From positions 1,426,001 through 1,490,000 of the forward strand of contig NC_072812.1 in the NCBI RefSeq assembly GCF_003013715.1: a DNA stretch of 64,000 nt, read 5' to 3'. This document shows positions 20,133-30,636 of the stretch, one piece after another. Positions within the stretch are counted from its first letter, which is position 1, and the number at the start of each line of letters is the position of its first letter. Below the pieces are notes generated by a model. The model made no database searches. It worked only from the letters and a program-made list of their open reading frames with translations, and had not been told where the DNA came from. The stretch comes from Candidozyma auris (lineage: Eukaryota > Ascomycota > Pichiomycetes > Serinales > Metschnikowiaceae). Made by a program: the position numbers and the translations under genes.

Positions 20133-23100
20133 ATGGTCCTGTGTGAATTGGACTGCGCAAGTATACTAGTGAGATCTCACGCTTATCAGCCCTATCTAGT
20201 GAAGTACCGTGACAGTCCACGGGTTAAACAAATGAAAGACATCGAGGAAAATCTTGATGTAAAACTCGTTGATCAAGATGATCTTGAGAGCTCAATAACC
20301 AAAAGAGCGAACGAGGCGCTCATAAATCGAGAGACTGAGCTAGATGAGAAGCGATTGCAAAAATCGACCTCGGACTTGGAGAAAACATTGAAGAGAATAT
20401 CACTTCTTCAAAAACGCCTTGATAATCCACGAACCAAGCTATCACAACTTAAGCTGTTGAAGGACGAGATCCAATGGCTCAACAAGAATGAGCTAATTCC
20501 ACGGCAACAAGACGTTGCGGACATCAGAGCAAGACTACAGGGAAACAAGGAGCTGCTTCAAGAGAAAGATACAGGGGGCTCAGGTCAGCGGCAAGCTGGC
20601 GAAAGCGAGCGGGACTTCTTAATACGAACTGGTAAGATTACTGCGTTCGGTAACTCGACCTCGTTTGCCACAGATGACCAGACAAATAGATCGCATCAGC
20701 ATTTACGAGCTCCGGGATTTGAAGAAGTAGGAAAGAGGCAAAGAATTGCAGAGCATCGAGAAAACCTGCTTGTCAAGAGCAATGATGAGGCTGATGGCCC
20801 GCTTCGAAAACGAGCGAAGAAGGACCTACTGGAGTCTGAGTATGAGGATCAGGATGACTCAGAAGCTGACTATATTGGTTCAGAGGATGATGTTGTCGAC
20901 TCTGCTGACGATGTTGTAGATAGAATAAGTGATTCCGACGATAATTTGGATATGTCTTTGAGCCTGCGAAACATCGATGATGGGGATGAAACAGTTTATC
21001 AACTGAGACTCCAGGAGTGGACAAGCAGAAGGTCGCAGTTACGAGAGGAAAACAATTCTGATCGCACTGTTGCTGATCTTCCAGAATGGCAGCAGCCTCA
21101 TCCAAGCATACCTGATGCTGTGCTTAATGCAAAATTCAAGTTGCCAGGGGATATATATCCCTCTTTATTCGAGTATCAAAAAACGTGCGTCCAATGGCTT
21201 TGGGAGCTCTATTCTCAAAAAACAGGAGGAATTATAGGTGATGAGATGGGATTGGGTAAAACAATACAGGTCATTGCATTCTTGGCAGGTCTACAATATT
21301 CTGGCCTTCTTGACAAGCCCGTCTTACTTGTGGTTCCAGCCACAGTCATGAATCAGTGGGTGAATGAGTTCCACCGCTGGTGGCCTCCCTTCAGATGTAT
21401 GATCCTCCACAGTATTGGCTCTGGAATGAACAAGAGCTCTATAAGAACAGAGGAACAGCTTGAAGCACATCTTGAGGAGGAGGATGCGGACTTTGATGCG
21501 CAATTAAGCATGAAAGCGGCCAACAATCAGGTGAATGCTAAAGCTATCGTTGATAGAGTCATGGAAAAGGGCCATATTTTAGTGACTACATATGTCGGTC
21601 TCAGGATTTACTCAAAACATATACTTCCTAGGGAATGGGGATATGTTGTACTTGACGAGGGCCACAAGATCAGAAACCCGAATTCTGAGATATCACTTGC
21701 ATGCAAACGTGTGAAGACTTATAATAGAATAATCTTGTCGGGGACTCCAATTCAGAATAATTTGACCGAACTTTGGTCGTTATTTGACTTCGTCTTTCCT
21801 GGAAGGCTTGGCACGCTACCGGTGTTTGAACAACAGTTTGCAATCCCCATTAACGTGGGTGGGTATGCAAACGCCTCGAACGTACAAGTTCAAACAGGTT
21901 ACAAATGTGCTGTGATCTTGCGAGATCTCATCTCTCCCTACCTTTTGAGGCGTCTAAAGGTTGATGTAGCACAAGACCTTCCCAAGAAAAACGAGATGGT
22001 TTTGTTTGTCAAGCTCACACAATATCAACAAAACCTATACGAAAAGTTTTTGGGAAGTGAGGATGTCAATGCAATCCTTAAAGGAAAGAGAAATGTTCTT
22101 ATGGGTGTCGATATGTTAAGAAAAATTTGCAATCATCCTGACCTCATAGACAGGGACATGTTGCTCAGAAGGAGAGGTTATAGCTACGGAAACCCTACAA
22201 AATCAGGCAAAATGCAAGTTTTAAAAAACTTGTTGCAACTTTGGCAAAAGGAGGGTCATAGAACCCTTGTATTTTGCCAAACGAAACAGATGCTAGATAT
22301 TTTGGAGAAGTTCGTGGTGAACCTAAAGAGAGTCGATGATGAAGGAGACGACATTGAAGAACAGGACCATTTTCACTATTTGCGAATGGATGGCTCGACT
22401 CCAATTGGAAAACGACAGCAATTGGTCGATACCTTCAACAACAATAAGTACTACGACTGTTTTTTACTTACCACCAAAGTTGGAGGGCTAGGTGTCAACC
22501 TCACAGGTGCAGATAGAGTTATCATCTACGACCCAGATTGGAATCCATCTACAGATATTCAAGCCCGAGAAAGAGCCTGGCGTCTAGGACAGACGAAAGA
22601 CATTACAATCTACAGGTTGATGACAGCCGGAACGATTGAGGAGAAGATTTATCATAGACAGATTTTCAAAACTTTTTTGACCAACAAGATTTTAAAGGAT
22701 CCAAAGCAAAGGCGATTCTTCAAGATGAATGACCTTCACGACTTATTCAGCCTAGGTGATCCACAGGAGAAGGGAACAGAGACTGGTGACATGTTCAGTG
22801 GGAGTGAAAAGACATTTAGAGGAAGCAAAAATAGGAAGTCTACGCAACTTAATAAGCGTGAGCACAAAAATGACGATGACTTGTATCAAGTGGCAAGCAT
22901 CATGGGTGTGTCTAAGCTCGACAATTACGTTGGTGACGAAGAGAATGACGATGAAAAGAAGGATGAGAACAGAATTATGGAAGGCATATTTGCCAACGCT
23001 GATGTAGTCCACAGTACATTGCAGCATGATGAAATCATTAACTCCAATCTCCAAGAGGTCAGCATTGTCGAGAGAGAGGCAGCTCGAGTGGCGAAAGAAG

Positions 23101-23588
23101 CTGCAGAAGCTCTCAAACGGTCCAGGATACTGGCACGATCTACTGCAGTAGGTACCCCTACTTGGACCGGCAAATTCGGTGTAGCAGGCAGATTTGGCCC
23201 CAAGACGAAGAACGGCGGCAGGAAGAGCCGCTTAGGTTCGAAGTCACCTAGTCAATCGCCGACTCCCGTGGCTCCTGATGCTGTCTCCTCGACATCAATT
23301 TTGGACCAGTTAAGACAAAAAAAGGCGAACGCTGCCAAAAGGGCTGCTAAGGAAACAAAGGCTCTAACAGATGATGATAAACAGCAACTACTTGAACATT
23401 TGATACAGTTTTTGCAGCAGCAACCGGAGAAGTTCAGCAAGTCTGATGCGATCCTCAAGTCGTTGCCCCGAACAGTAAATTTGAAGGATGAGAAAGAGAT
23501 GATTTCTGTAAGATCACTTCTTAGAGAAGCCGCAGATTGGGATACTTCACAAAAAGGTTGGAGGCTCAAGGAGTCCTTCCTGGAGTAG
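20133..23588 (+). CDS. RAD26: Rad26/CSB-type Swi2/Snf2 ATPase
   Basis: Rad26 (human CSB/ERCC6) is a DNA-dependent ATPase that binds stalled RNA polymerase II and starts transcription-coupled repair. 1151 residues from the first ATG. A second ATG at 20232 gives MKDIEENLDVKLVDQDDLE, which fits the conserved CSB N-terminal motif better. The N-half is charged, with a Lys/Arg patch and a long acidic region (about 230-290). The helicase core has GDEMGLGKTIQ (motif I), VVLDEGHKIRNP (motif II, the CSB-type DEGH), SGTPIQNN (III), and a C-lobe ending with QARERAWRLGQ (VI). The last 80 residues form a basic, winged-helix-like tail. Confidence 0.95.
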   Translation: MVLCELDCASILVRSHAYQPYLVKYRDSPRVKQMKDIEENLDVKLVDQDDLESSITKRANEALINRETELDEKRLQKSTSDLEKTLKRISLLQKRLDNPRTKLSQLKLLKDEIQWLNKNELIPRQQDVADIRARLQGNKELLQEKDTGGSGQRQAGESERDFLIRTGKITAFGNSTSFATDDQTNRSHQHLRAPGFEEVGKRQRIAEHRENLLVKSNDEADGPLRKRAKKDLLESEYEDQDDSEADYIGSEDDVVDSADDVVDRISDSDDNLDMSLSLRNIDDGDETVYQLRLQEWTSRRSQLREENNSDRTVADLPEWQQPHPSIPDAVLNAKFKLPGDIYPSLFEYQKTCVQWLWELYSQKTGGIIGDEMGLGKTIQVIAFLAGLQYSGLLDKPVLLVVPATVMNQWVNEFHRWWPPFRCMILHSIGSGMNKSSIRTEEQLEAHLEEEDADFDAQLSMKAANNQVNAKAIVDRVMEKGHILVTTYVGLRIYSKHILPREWGYVVLDEGHKIRNPNSEISLACKRVKTYNRIILSGTPIQNNLTELWSLFDFVFPGRLGTLPVFEQQFAIPINVGGYANASNVQVQTGYKCAVILRDLISPYLLRRLKVDVAQDLPKKNEMVLFVKLTQYQQNLYEKFLGSEDVNAILKGKRNVLMGVDMLRKICNHPDLIDRDMLLRRRGYSYGNPTKSGKMQVLKNLLQLWQKEGHRTLVFCQTKQMLDILEKFVVNLKRVDDEGDDIEEQDHFHYLRMDGSTPIGKRQQLVDTFNNNKYYDCFLLTTKVGGLGVNLTGADRVIIYDPDWNPSTDIQARERAWRLGQTKDITIYRLMTAGTIEEKIYHRQIFKTFLTNKILKDPKQRRFFKMNDLHDLFSLGDPQEKGTETGDMFSGSEKTFRGSKNRKSTQLNKREHKNDDDLYQVASIMGVSKLDNYVGDEENDDEKKDENRIMEGIFANADVVHSTLQHDEIINSNLQEVSIVEREAARVAKEAAEALKRSRILARSTAVGTPTWTGKFGVAGRFGPKTKNGGRKSRLGSKSPSQSPTPVAPDAVSSTSILDQLRQKKANAAKRAAKETKALTDDDKQQLLEHLIQFLQQQPEKFSKSDAILKSLPRTVNLKDEKEMISVRSLLREAADWDTSQKGWRLKESFLE

Positions 23589-23751
23589 GCAGGTGCGTTC
23601 GGCACTCGGATCGTTGCAATATCAGTGGGACCTGCAGGAGCGCGGGGCAACTAAATGAGGTATTCAAGCCGATGTGATATGAAAAGTTGGTGGTGGATAT
23701 AAGAACACCAATGCTGATATAGCCAGTGAAACATATTGGATTTTATTCTTT

Positions 23752-24597
23752 ATGCTAAGGATAGCTCGAAGACTCACTAGTCGATACGTCGATACGTGTC
23801 CGCCACCAGCGTATGACACCGGTTGCACACACTGCGGCATCCCAGAGTTCCCTCCAGACAAGCAGATCGACTTTGAGCGTAACCTCAACGGAACAGGCTC
23901 AGACCCATGGAAACATCTTCTTGTTTTTCTGCATGGGTACGACGACTTCAGCAAGATGCCAGCCAAAGTGGAGCTCACCGCTGGTTCAGTGGCGAGCGAG
24001 TTAACGCTGTTGAAACGAATGCTCAGTCCAAATCATCCGGTGAGCGTAACCAATGCGCTTGTGAAGGGCATAAACAACAGACCCAACGACAAAGAGCTCA
24101 TCTATTTATACCCCGACAACAAGATTGTCGAGTTTGACATCAAGCATGCAAAGCTGTTCGTTGAACACTATTTATTGCCTGAGAAGGAGGAAATGACGGA
24201 GGTCTTCAACCCGTTTTCGCAATCCACGGCGAACGTGATGGGTAAGCAAGACCATTCGAGTTTGTTTACAGAGAAACCCATCGAAAGCGATTTGGTACTC
24301 ATTTGTGGGCATGCGCAGCGAGACATTCGATGCGGGCTACTTGCGCCATTGTTGCAGAAGGAATTTGAAAGGGTCCTCGAGAGAGAAGGTCTTAGTCATG
24401 TCGAGACAGGTCTCATTTCGCATGTTGGAGGTCACGCCTACGCTGGCAACGTGTTGTATTTCCCACGAGACTGTAGCAAGATGCCCATAGTGTTTTACGG
24501 TAGAGTGTTCCCAGAGCAAGTGCAGGGGATTGTTAACACCACGATCAAGCAGGGCAAGATCATCAAGGAGCTCTATCGTGGAGACGTGCACGAGTAG
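23752..24597 (+). CDS. AIM32: Aim32-like mitochondrial thioredoxin-fold Fe-S protein
   Basis: 281 residues. Aim32 is a thioredoxin-like [2Fe-2S] protein of the sucrase/ferredoxin-like family found in mitochondrial matrix and intermembrane space, linked to redox quality control of protein import. The N-terminus (MLRIARRLTSRYV) looks like a presequence. Cluster-ligand motifs are complete: CGHAQRDIRCG (Cys185, Cys194) and HVGGHAYAGN (His224, His228). The paralogue Apd1 is cytosolic and shares these motifs, but the N-terminal leader and overall form favour Aim32. It follows RAD26 by 163 bp on the same strand. Confidence 0.88.
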   Translation: MLRIARRLTSRYVDTCPPPAYDTGCTHCGIPEFPPDKQIDFERNLNGTGSDPWKHLLVFLHGYDDFSKMPAKVELTAGSVASELTLLKRMLSPNHPVSVTNALVKGINNRPNDKELIYLYPDNKIVEFDIKHAKLFVEHYLLPEKEEMTEVFNPFSQSTANVMGKQDHSSLFTEKPIESDLVLICGHAQRDIRCGLLAPLLQKEFERVLEREGLSHVETGLISHVGGHAYAGNVLYFPRDCSKMPIVFYGRVFPEQVQGIVNTTIKQGKIIKELYRGDVHE

Positions 24598-25018
24598 ATG
24601 TACATAGCTAGAAAGACACCAAAATAGAGTCAGCAGGTTGTTTTGTAGTAGACCGATCGGGGCCACCTGAGCATTCCCCTGAGGCTTTTTCCCCCAGATT
24701 AATCTCTAGGAACTCCACCTGGGACCAAAACAATCAATAAAGCACCACTTGCACCGCAGAGAAATGGGAGATGGCGCATGGAAGGTGTCAAACTAGTGCA
24801 AAGCCTGTGGTGGGCTAGAGGCATTGCATGGAAGTAGGTAGCGAGCGCAAGTCGCGCCAAGCGCTCTGCGATCGCATGCGAGGTGCAAGCGGATGCACTG
24901 GCCAAAGAGACACTCTGACATGCTTAGCGAGCGAACACGCTGGAAGTCGTGTGGGCTATTTCGATCAGACCCCACAGGTTACAGAAACCACACACCAAGC
25001 ATGGACCAAGCTACAAAC

Positions 25019-25033
25019 CGGATCGGATCGGAT
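25019..25033 (+). repeat. Three tandem CGGAT copies
   Basis: CGGAT repeated three times without interruption (25019-25033). Too short to be an array of known function; noted for completeness. Confidence 0.5.
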
Positions 25034-25470
25034 CAACCAACGAAGGCGCCAAAGACACATCTGGTTTCTCAACCACGTCATCGCTTGTTGTCTTTCTTTA
25101 ATGTCAAGATCGGAGGCGCCGGTCCCAGCGGCCTGCACTGGCGACAATGCCACTGTGGCGACCACAAGCCCAGTTACGATAGTGGCCCCACAATAGCCAA
25201 GCTCAACAAAGGTCCACGGCAATGAAACAAACAAACAAAAAAAAAGAAAAAAATTAGAAAAGGATAAACGCAATACAAGAAGCACACGGAGCACGGATGC
25301 TGCGTTTGGTGCTCCGCAGTTATTGTTTTAGAGTCTTGTAGAGATGCAAATCGATAATTGGTATAGCACTCTTGCAGAAATGCAAAACGGGGGAAGTGAG
25401 GTCAGGCTGGAGGCTCAGAGGAGGCGAGCGGTGAAAAATGGAGAGAAGCAGAGGGAAGCAAATGTACACA

Positions 25471-25512
25471 TAAAAAAATATATATATATAAAATCAAAAA
25501 AAAAAAAAAAAT
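25471..25512 (+). repeat. A-rich low-complexity tract with TA dinucleotides
   Basis: A run of seven A, then about five TA steps, then a run of about 16 A. Probable nucleosome-depleted segment 1.6 kb upstream of EFG1, 0.9 kb after AIM32. Confidence 0.5.
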
Positions 25513-26418
25513 CAATCAGGAAAAGGAGTACGCTGTTCAGAGTTCGGTCTGGTTCTCGTTGCCGTCAGTTTAGCCTCCTGCGCTTTGTAACCCAGGTGTC
25601 GCGTGGAGATCAGCCGATAGCCCAGGCTTTTTTTCAAACCGCACATGGGGAACTGCCGCAAGGCCCAAGCACAAACAAGTCGATGGAAGAAGCAGAAAGC
25701 ATGGAAGGTGGGCAATGAAAGAAGACAGCGGTAATGATTATGAGCAATGCAGCAATGGAGACTTCAAGCTGATGTTGAATTGACGCAGTGGTGTGGAAAA
25801 GGTCTGCGGAGGCCAGAGTGGAGTGGGGGTGGAAAAAGACCTGGAAAGTTGCCAGCGGTGGGCCTCCTATACTTTTTGCACAGCAATGCTGCAAACCGCG
25901 CTGGAGGTGCTGCCGTGGCAAACCAATCGCGCAGGCCACCTAAAAGATGAAAGGGAAGTGGAAAGAGAAGAAGGTGGTGGGGGTGGTCGAGCCTGAGGAG
26001 TGAATAATGACATACGGGTTGTTTAATGGACCGCTTTCCTTCTGTTCACCCTGGTTTTTCGTCCAAATCAACCTCGGCTTCTATTTCCGCTGTACCCTAC
26101 AAGCTGGGATGGCGCACGCATGACACCGTGCATGTTGTGTGCCGACGACTGAAAATACACGCTATTGTACGTCGACTTACACGAGGAGAAGGGAGGGCTT
26201 TTGAGGAACAGACCCGGCAATGAAAGACAATTCTAGAGAAAGAAAGGGCTAGCGATTCACGTCCCTCGTCGCTCTATCGCTCGGTGATTTCATGCCCTGA
26301 TGGCCCCAAGTGACCCAGGCGAGCGTTGCGTCTGGCTAACGCCAAAACAATTAGCTGGCAGTTTTGGCAACCATTCTGCACTTGCCTTACAGTATTATGT
26401 TTGCAGGAGGCGCGACAG

Positions 26419-26771
26419 TGCATTGCACTGCATGCCTTGTTCAAACTGACCACGGTCGAACAAGCACCTCACCTTGATGGCCGTGCAAGGCATCACACAT
26501 ATCTTCGTGAGCCTAAGTGTCCTCTTTCCCTCCTCCTCACGGGCATTTTCCCACCCCCTTGTCTCCACCCTTGTCGACTAATGGAAGCTGCCCGGTCTTT
26601 TGAACCGCTCCTGCAGCCTGCATCGTGAAGGTATCATGACCCTGCGGTTGGCCAATAGGCGACACCCGTCATGCACGCGCGCTCCAATGCGCGCGTACAC
26701 AGCTGCACATAAGCGGTGCTCTGCATAGTTTTGTGCAGGGCCAAACTCCCGCTCAGATTAGGCGTCTGCAT
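26419..26771. promoter_or_regulatory. Cluster of six TGCAT (APSES-type) motifs upstream of EFG1
   Basis: TGCAT or its complement starts at 26419, 26429, 26619, 26671, 26722 and 26767. TGCAT is the core recognised by Efg1-type APSES proteins. About 0.7 would be expected by chance in 353 bp. The cluster lies 365-720 bp upstream of the EFG1 start codon and suggests autoregulation. Confidence 0.5.
26675..26696. repeat. Perfect 8-bp inverted repeat with CCAAT in the loop
   Basis: ACGCGCGC (26675-26682) and its reverse complement GCGCGCGT (26689-26696) flank a 6-nt loop TCCAAT. The arms are pure CG/CA steps, able to form a stable hairpin. CCAAT (26684-26688) is the Hap-complex core. Confidence 0.6.
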
Positions 26772-27135
26772 CCGATGTGCACCGACTAACGCTCGAATTT
26801 TTGTTCCTTACATTATATTGTTCTCAACAAACCCGACCTAGCACTGAAAACCTCACTGTTTTTTCTTTTCTTTTCACTCAACACTTTTTGCTAGAAAGCG
26901 GTCCTTAACTCCCCCTTTCCCATTGCAACTGCCCGCTACCCGCCAATCTTTCCGACCGGCCACAGTTTTCTTGGTTTCGTCCTCATCGTTTCGCTGAGGA
27001 TCTCAACAATCAAAACAAAGTCAACCAAATCCCCCTCGACGCTTGACCTTCCCCCAATCCCTCAAGGAAGTTCGTAATCTAAGCTCGTTGCGTTACCGGC
27101 CTATTCTAACACAAAAAGCCATCTTCGCCCTGAGC

Positions 27136-28623
27136 ATGTCAACCCAGCAGTTTCAGTATCCCAAATCATACTACCAGCTGGAGCCATATCAATACCAGCA
27201 GCAACAACACATGAACGGATCAGGACAGAGCCAGGCGCTGAACCAGACTCAACAGCCCGCAGGCGGCCAGACTCAAGGCCAGCCTTTGTCGCAACTGCAA
27301 ATGCTTAGTCAGTATCAGCAGCACCCATACGGCGGTTACTACAACCCTAACCAGCTCCCAATGCAGCAGATGCAACAACCTCAGCACCAGCAGCAGCAGT
27401 ACCAGCAGTACCAGCAGCAGTCGCATCAACAGGGCTCGCAGGCTGCCTCCGACTACTCGTCTCATTACCCCGGTTACTCCAACTCTTCTGCTGCTCACTA
27501 CAACCAGTACCCTGTGTATCAAGGCCAGCAGCATGTGCCTCAGGGTCAAGTGTACGGTGCTCCAGCCAGTCAGGCCTCAGCACAGCAGGCTCCCTCTGCC
27601 TCTACATCGTCTACTGCTCCCTCGATGCAATCGACTCAGCCGGGTCAGCCTGGCGCAGTCTCCTCCACCACCACCGGTGCTCCTACTCCAGGCAAGGGTT
27701 CTGTTTCTTCTGACTCTCTAGGCGGGAATGCCAATTCGTCCGTTGGTCAATACCAGCCTCCCGGTATCAGACCTAGAGTGACCACTACCATGTGGGAAGA
27801 TGAGAAGACCTTGTGCTACCAGGTTGATGCCAATAACGTCTCGGTGGTGCGTAGAGCAGACAACAACATGATCAACGGCACCAAGCTTTTAAATGTGGCC
27901 CAAATGACTCGTGGCCGTCGTGACGGTATCTTAAAGCTGGAGAAGGTCAGACATGTTGTCAAAATTGGCTCGATGCACTTGAAAGGTGTTTGGATCCCCT
28001 TTGAGCGTGCGTTGGCCATGGCCCAGCGTGAAGGCATTGTGGACTTGTTGTATCCCTTGTTTGTGAGAGATATCAAGCGTGTTATTCAGACCGGTGTGAC
28101 TCCTGCCTCTCAGGGCAACACCAACTCTGGAACCACTTCCAATGCAAAGAACACTCCCCTTGTCGCCAACTCAAGCAGTACCTATCCTTCGACAGGCGCT
28201 TCCGGTGCCGCTGCCTCCTCTAACCCCAATGTTGCGTACTACCCTCAGTACCCATCGCAATATGCTCCGGCAGCTGGTGCCACCTCTGGCTCAGGATTAG
28301 CCGACACTTCCTCCTCGGTGGCTCCTCAGCAGCAAGGCCAGCAGGTTGGCCAGTACCCATTCACCACCCAGCCTTTCTACAATCAATACTATGGTGGCTA
28401 CAACCAGGGTTCGGGTTCTGGCGGCGCTAGCTCTTCAGGATACTCATACTCGCAGCCTGGCATGTACTCGTCGTACGGCTACGGCCAGATTCCTGGTCAA
28501 CAACACCAGCAAGTTCATCAGCAATCGCACCAACTGCAAGCTCAGCAACTGGCACAGCCTCTGGGCCAGCAGGGCTCTCCTGGGGATGACAAGAAAGACT
28601 TGAAGAACGAGGTGAAGAAGTGA
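27136..28623 (+). CDS. EFG1: APSES transcription factor Efg1
   Basis: Efg1 is the bHLH-like APSES regulator of morphogenesis, biofilm formation and white-opaque or filament programmes in Candida species (StuA/Phd1/Sok2 family). 495 residues from the first ATG (27136). The N-third is Gln/Tyr/Ser-rich with short poly-Q runs. The APSES domain spans about 206-315, with [36 protein letters not shown] and GVWIPFERA. The C-third is Gly/Ser/Tyr/Gln-rich and ends in a charged tail. CTG codons, including residue 268 in the APSES core, must be read as Ser. The frame opens at a TTG (27043) without ATG upstream, so 27136 is the start. Confidence 0.95.
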   Translation: MSTQQFQYPKSYYQLEPYQYQQQQHMNGSGQSQALNQTQQPAGGQTQGQPLSQLQMLSQYQQHPYGGYYNPNQLPMQQMQQPQHQQQQYQQYQQQSHQQGSQAASDYSSHYPGYSNSSAAHYNQYPVYQGQQHVPQGQVYGAPASQASAQQAPSASTSSTAPSMQSTQPGQPGAVSSTTTGAPTPGKGSVSSDSLGGNANSSVGQYQPPGIRPRVTTTMWEDEKTLCYQVDANNVSVVRRADNNMINGTKLLNVAQMTRGRRDGILKLEKVRHVVKIGSMHLKGVWIPFERALAMAQREGIVDLLYPLFVRDIKRVIQTGVTPASQGNTNSGTTSNAKNTPLVANSSSTYPSTGASGAAASSNPNVAYYPQYPSQYAPAAGATSGSGLADTSSSVAPQQQGQQVGQYPFTTQPFYNQYYGGYNQGSGSGGASSSGYSYSQPGMYSSYGYGQIPGQQHQQVHQQSHQLQAQQLAQPLGQQGSPGDDKKDLKNEVKK

Positions 28624-29909
28624 TTTTCTTTTTTTGTTTGACGGTATTGACACCCTTTTGTACTATAGTAAGAATAATCGTTTGTGATCCTACTATTATT
28701 ATCAGATTCAAAGAGAAAAAAAAAAAAGACGCTGGACTCGTAAGCAGTAACTGTAAAGATGTGTCGGTGGTTGCAAAGAGAACTTCAGGCACACTATCGA
28801 TCCAACCTTGCATTTGGCGCCTTCACCATAATTACCTCTACCTACATTGCGCACACATGTGCGCGTCGAAGCGAGCAACTAGCAGTTGCACCAAGTATCC
28901 ACAACAATAAATCTCTAGGTCTCCACCAACTGAAGGCCCACTCAAAACAATCATCTCCAAAACTTCCTCGTATTTTTCTTCTCTACAACACATATCTTTC
29001 ACAAACTGCAGTGCTTACGTTGTTGCTGCATCCCAGTGATCGCTAGGAATCGATGCACAGATGATTGCATTGCGCACGCGAATGTGAATGCAGTGACTTA
29101 CAGTGCTGCCATGTGGAACAACGTTGTTGCAATCATCATGACATGGAGGGGAAGCATTAAGAGAAGGAGACAAAGTCGCGAACCGTCTCCAATCTTGCAG
29201 TCATGTAGAAGCAGAAGCAGGTACCGTGGACATCTTAGATTTTGCGCAAGTAGACGGTCTGCTTGTTTTGTTGCCGTGTTTGAACAACGCTTCCACACAC
29301 TCGCAGGGCCGTTTACACAAAGCAAGATTGAGGACTCCATTTCAACGGCATGGTTTAGGACATGCGTACGAAATTCCTTCGTTCTATTTTTTATACCATT
29401 TGCCGCTTTACATTTCTTCCAGAGATGTATCTCAGTAGATCGGTTAAGTTGAGTCTTTTAATCATTGCGCTTCTTGACCCTGGGCTTTTGAAGACCTTGT
29501 TCTAGGTGGCCTTCTATGCATGGGCGGCTTTACCAAGGCACAAGTTGATCGCTTGAGAAAATCAAGTAGTACTCACTAAACTATGAGGCCAATGCAGTTT
29601 TGGTTAAAGTCTAGATTTGGAACATAACATGAAGTGCTTTTCATAATATCGAGGAGGACTAGTCGTTAATTATCAGACTAGTATGCTGACCCTCTACAGA
29701 ATGGCGTGAGGAAGAATTTTATACTGCAACTCCATATATCAGAAACTTAAGGCTGTTGAAGGATAAAGGTATGCTTACAAAGGCTATTTATCAGCTCGTC
29801 TGCGAGCATATACTCAGAAATGCAAAATCCGATGTATTGTGGAAATAATAAACTACCTGAAGAGTATTCAATCGGCCTTGGACCTGACTTCGGATTCGTT
29901 GAGGGAATC
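28624..29909. other. 1.29 kb gene-free interval between convergent EFG1 and YET3
   Basis: Both flanking genes end here, so no promoter is needed, yet it is long. I find no coding frame with an ATG start worth calling; the 29036 frame begins with GTG and has no family look. An A-run lies at about 28716-28728. TGCAT/ATGCA occurs eight times (28809, 29027, 29053, 29066, 29088, 29516, 29592, 29820). A long EFG1 3' UTR or an unannotated non-coding RNA is possible. Confidence 0.4.
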
Positions 29910-30455
29910 CTATTGCTTTTGGGCACCCTCCAACTGCTTCTTCAAAACAGCGATGTCAGTTTCCTTCTGCTTGATCAACTTGCGGAGCTCAGCAGCCTCT
30001 TCCTTCTGGCTATCGGTGTGGCCCGCAATGCTACTGGTCTGAGTATTGGTGGCTGCTCTGTACAGCTCCTCCTTCAACACCAATTTCTTCAAGATTGTGA
30101 CGACGGTCACGATAGAGACTTCCAAGTATAACACTGCGCCAGTGATGTAAAGATTACGCTGGCTGTAGAATTTGGACGCCAACTGATCATACCTTGCGCC
30201 ACCGAATTGGCTGGCCAGAGCAAAGCTTTCGCTGTTGCTGTACTTTTGGAGCTTCTGGAGACAATCAACAAACTGAAGCCCAAGTACGAATGTTGTGAAT
30301 GCCCAAGCGCTCTTGAAGTTTCTGCTCTGGTTTAATTTTACCGATCCGTTCACAATTTTCTGCCTGATGGCAAATGGCAAGGGCACCATCAAAAGTAAGA
30401 GGTAGCTCATCTCGAAGACGAGGATACCGAAAACAATGGACATTTGAAGACTCAT
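29910..30455 (-). CDS. YET3: BAP31-family ER membrane protein, Yet3-like
   Basis: 181 residues. Yet1/Yet3 are yeast homologues of BAP31, ER membrane proteins that associate with the Sec translocon and influence secretory cargo and INO1 regulation. Three hydrophobic helices fill the first 130 residues (about 3-24, 46-66 and 103-124), starting MSLQMSIVFGILVFEMSYLLLLMVP in character. A charged coiled coil follows at the cytosolic C-terminus (about 145-181, EEAAELRKLIKQKETDIAVLK). There is no clear KKXX tail. Yet1, Yet2 and Yet3 are close paralogues; I use YET3 as the likeliest single orthologue. Confidence 0.85.
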   Translation of the reverse strand: MSLQMSIVFGILVFEMSYLLLLMVPLPFAIRQKIVNGSVKLNQSRNFKSAWAFTTFVLGLQFVDCLQKLQKYSNSESFALASQFGGARYDQLASKFYSQRNLYITGAVLYLEVSIVTVVTILKKLVLKEELYRAATNTQTSSIAGHTDSQKEEAAELRKLIKQKETDIAVLKKQLEGAQKQ

Positions 30456-30636
30456 ATTGGCTGATTCTTATGATTTTAATCCCGACAAGTTTTGTAGAGA
30501 AGTTACTCTTGCGACGAACATTTGCTGTATTATCGGTATCAGGAAAAGTGCGCATTACACAGGATCTGGCAACATTTGGCAGTTGCTTCTTCCACAGCCT
30601 CTGCACTAGATATTGCAGCGAGGTATACTTTGCTAT

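Larger units (their letters stand above)
24598..27135. promoter_or_regulatory. 2.5 kb upstream region of EFG1
   Basis: No ATG-started gene that I can support. By eye, TGCAT/ATGCA occurs 12 times, six of them in 26419-26771. There is a 22-bp hairpin with CCAAT in the loop (26675-26696), another CCAAT in GGCCAATAGG near 26651, one CCTCGG near 26069, an A-rich tract (25471-25512) and three tandem CGGAT copies (25019-25033). The last 300 bp (about 26810-27060) is pyrimidine-rich without strong structure, consistent with a long 5' leader. Long upstream regions and leaders are known for Candida EFG1. Confidence 0.6.

Noticed and set aside
24598..27135. Possible regional centromere in the longest gap
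   Set aside because: Not AT-rich overall, and its motifs and position fit the EFG1 promoter better. The nearby CSE4 gene says nothing about centromere location.
29048..29075. ACAGATGATTGC, loosely like the U6 snRNA core
   Set aside because: No flanking U6 stem-loops, no poly-T terminator at the right distance, no A/B boxes seen.
29036..29452. 138-codon frame between EFG1 and YET3
   Set aside because: Starts with GTG; first ATG shortens it and the composition is not protein-like.
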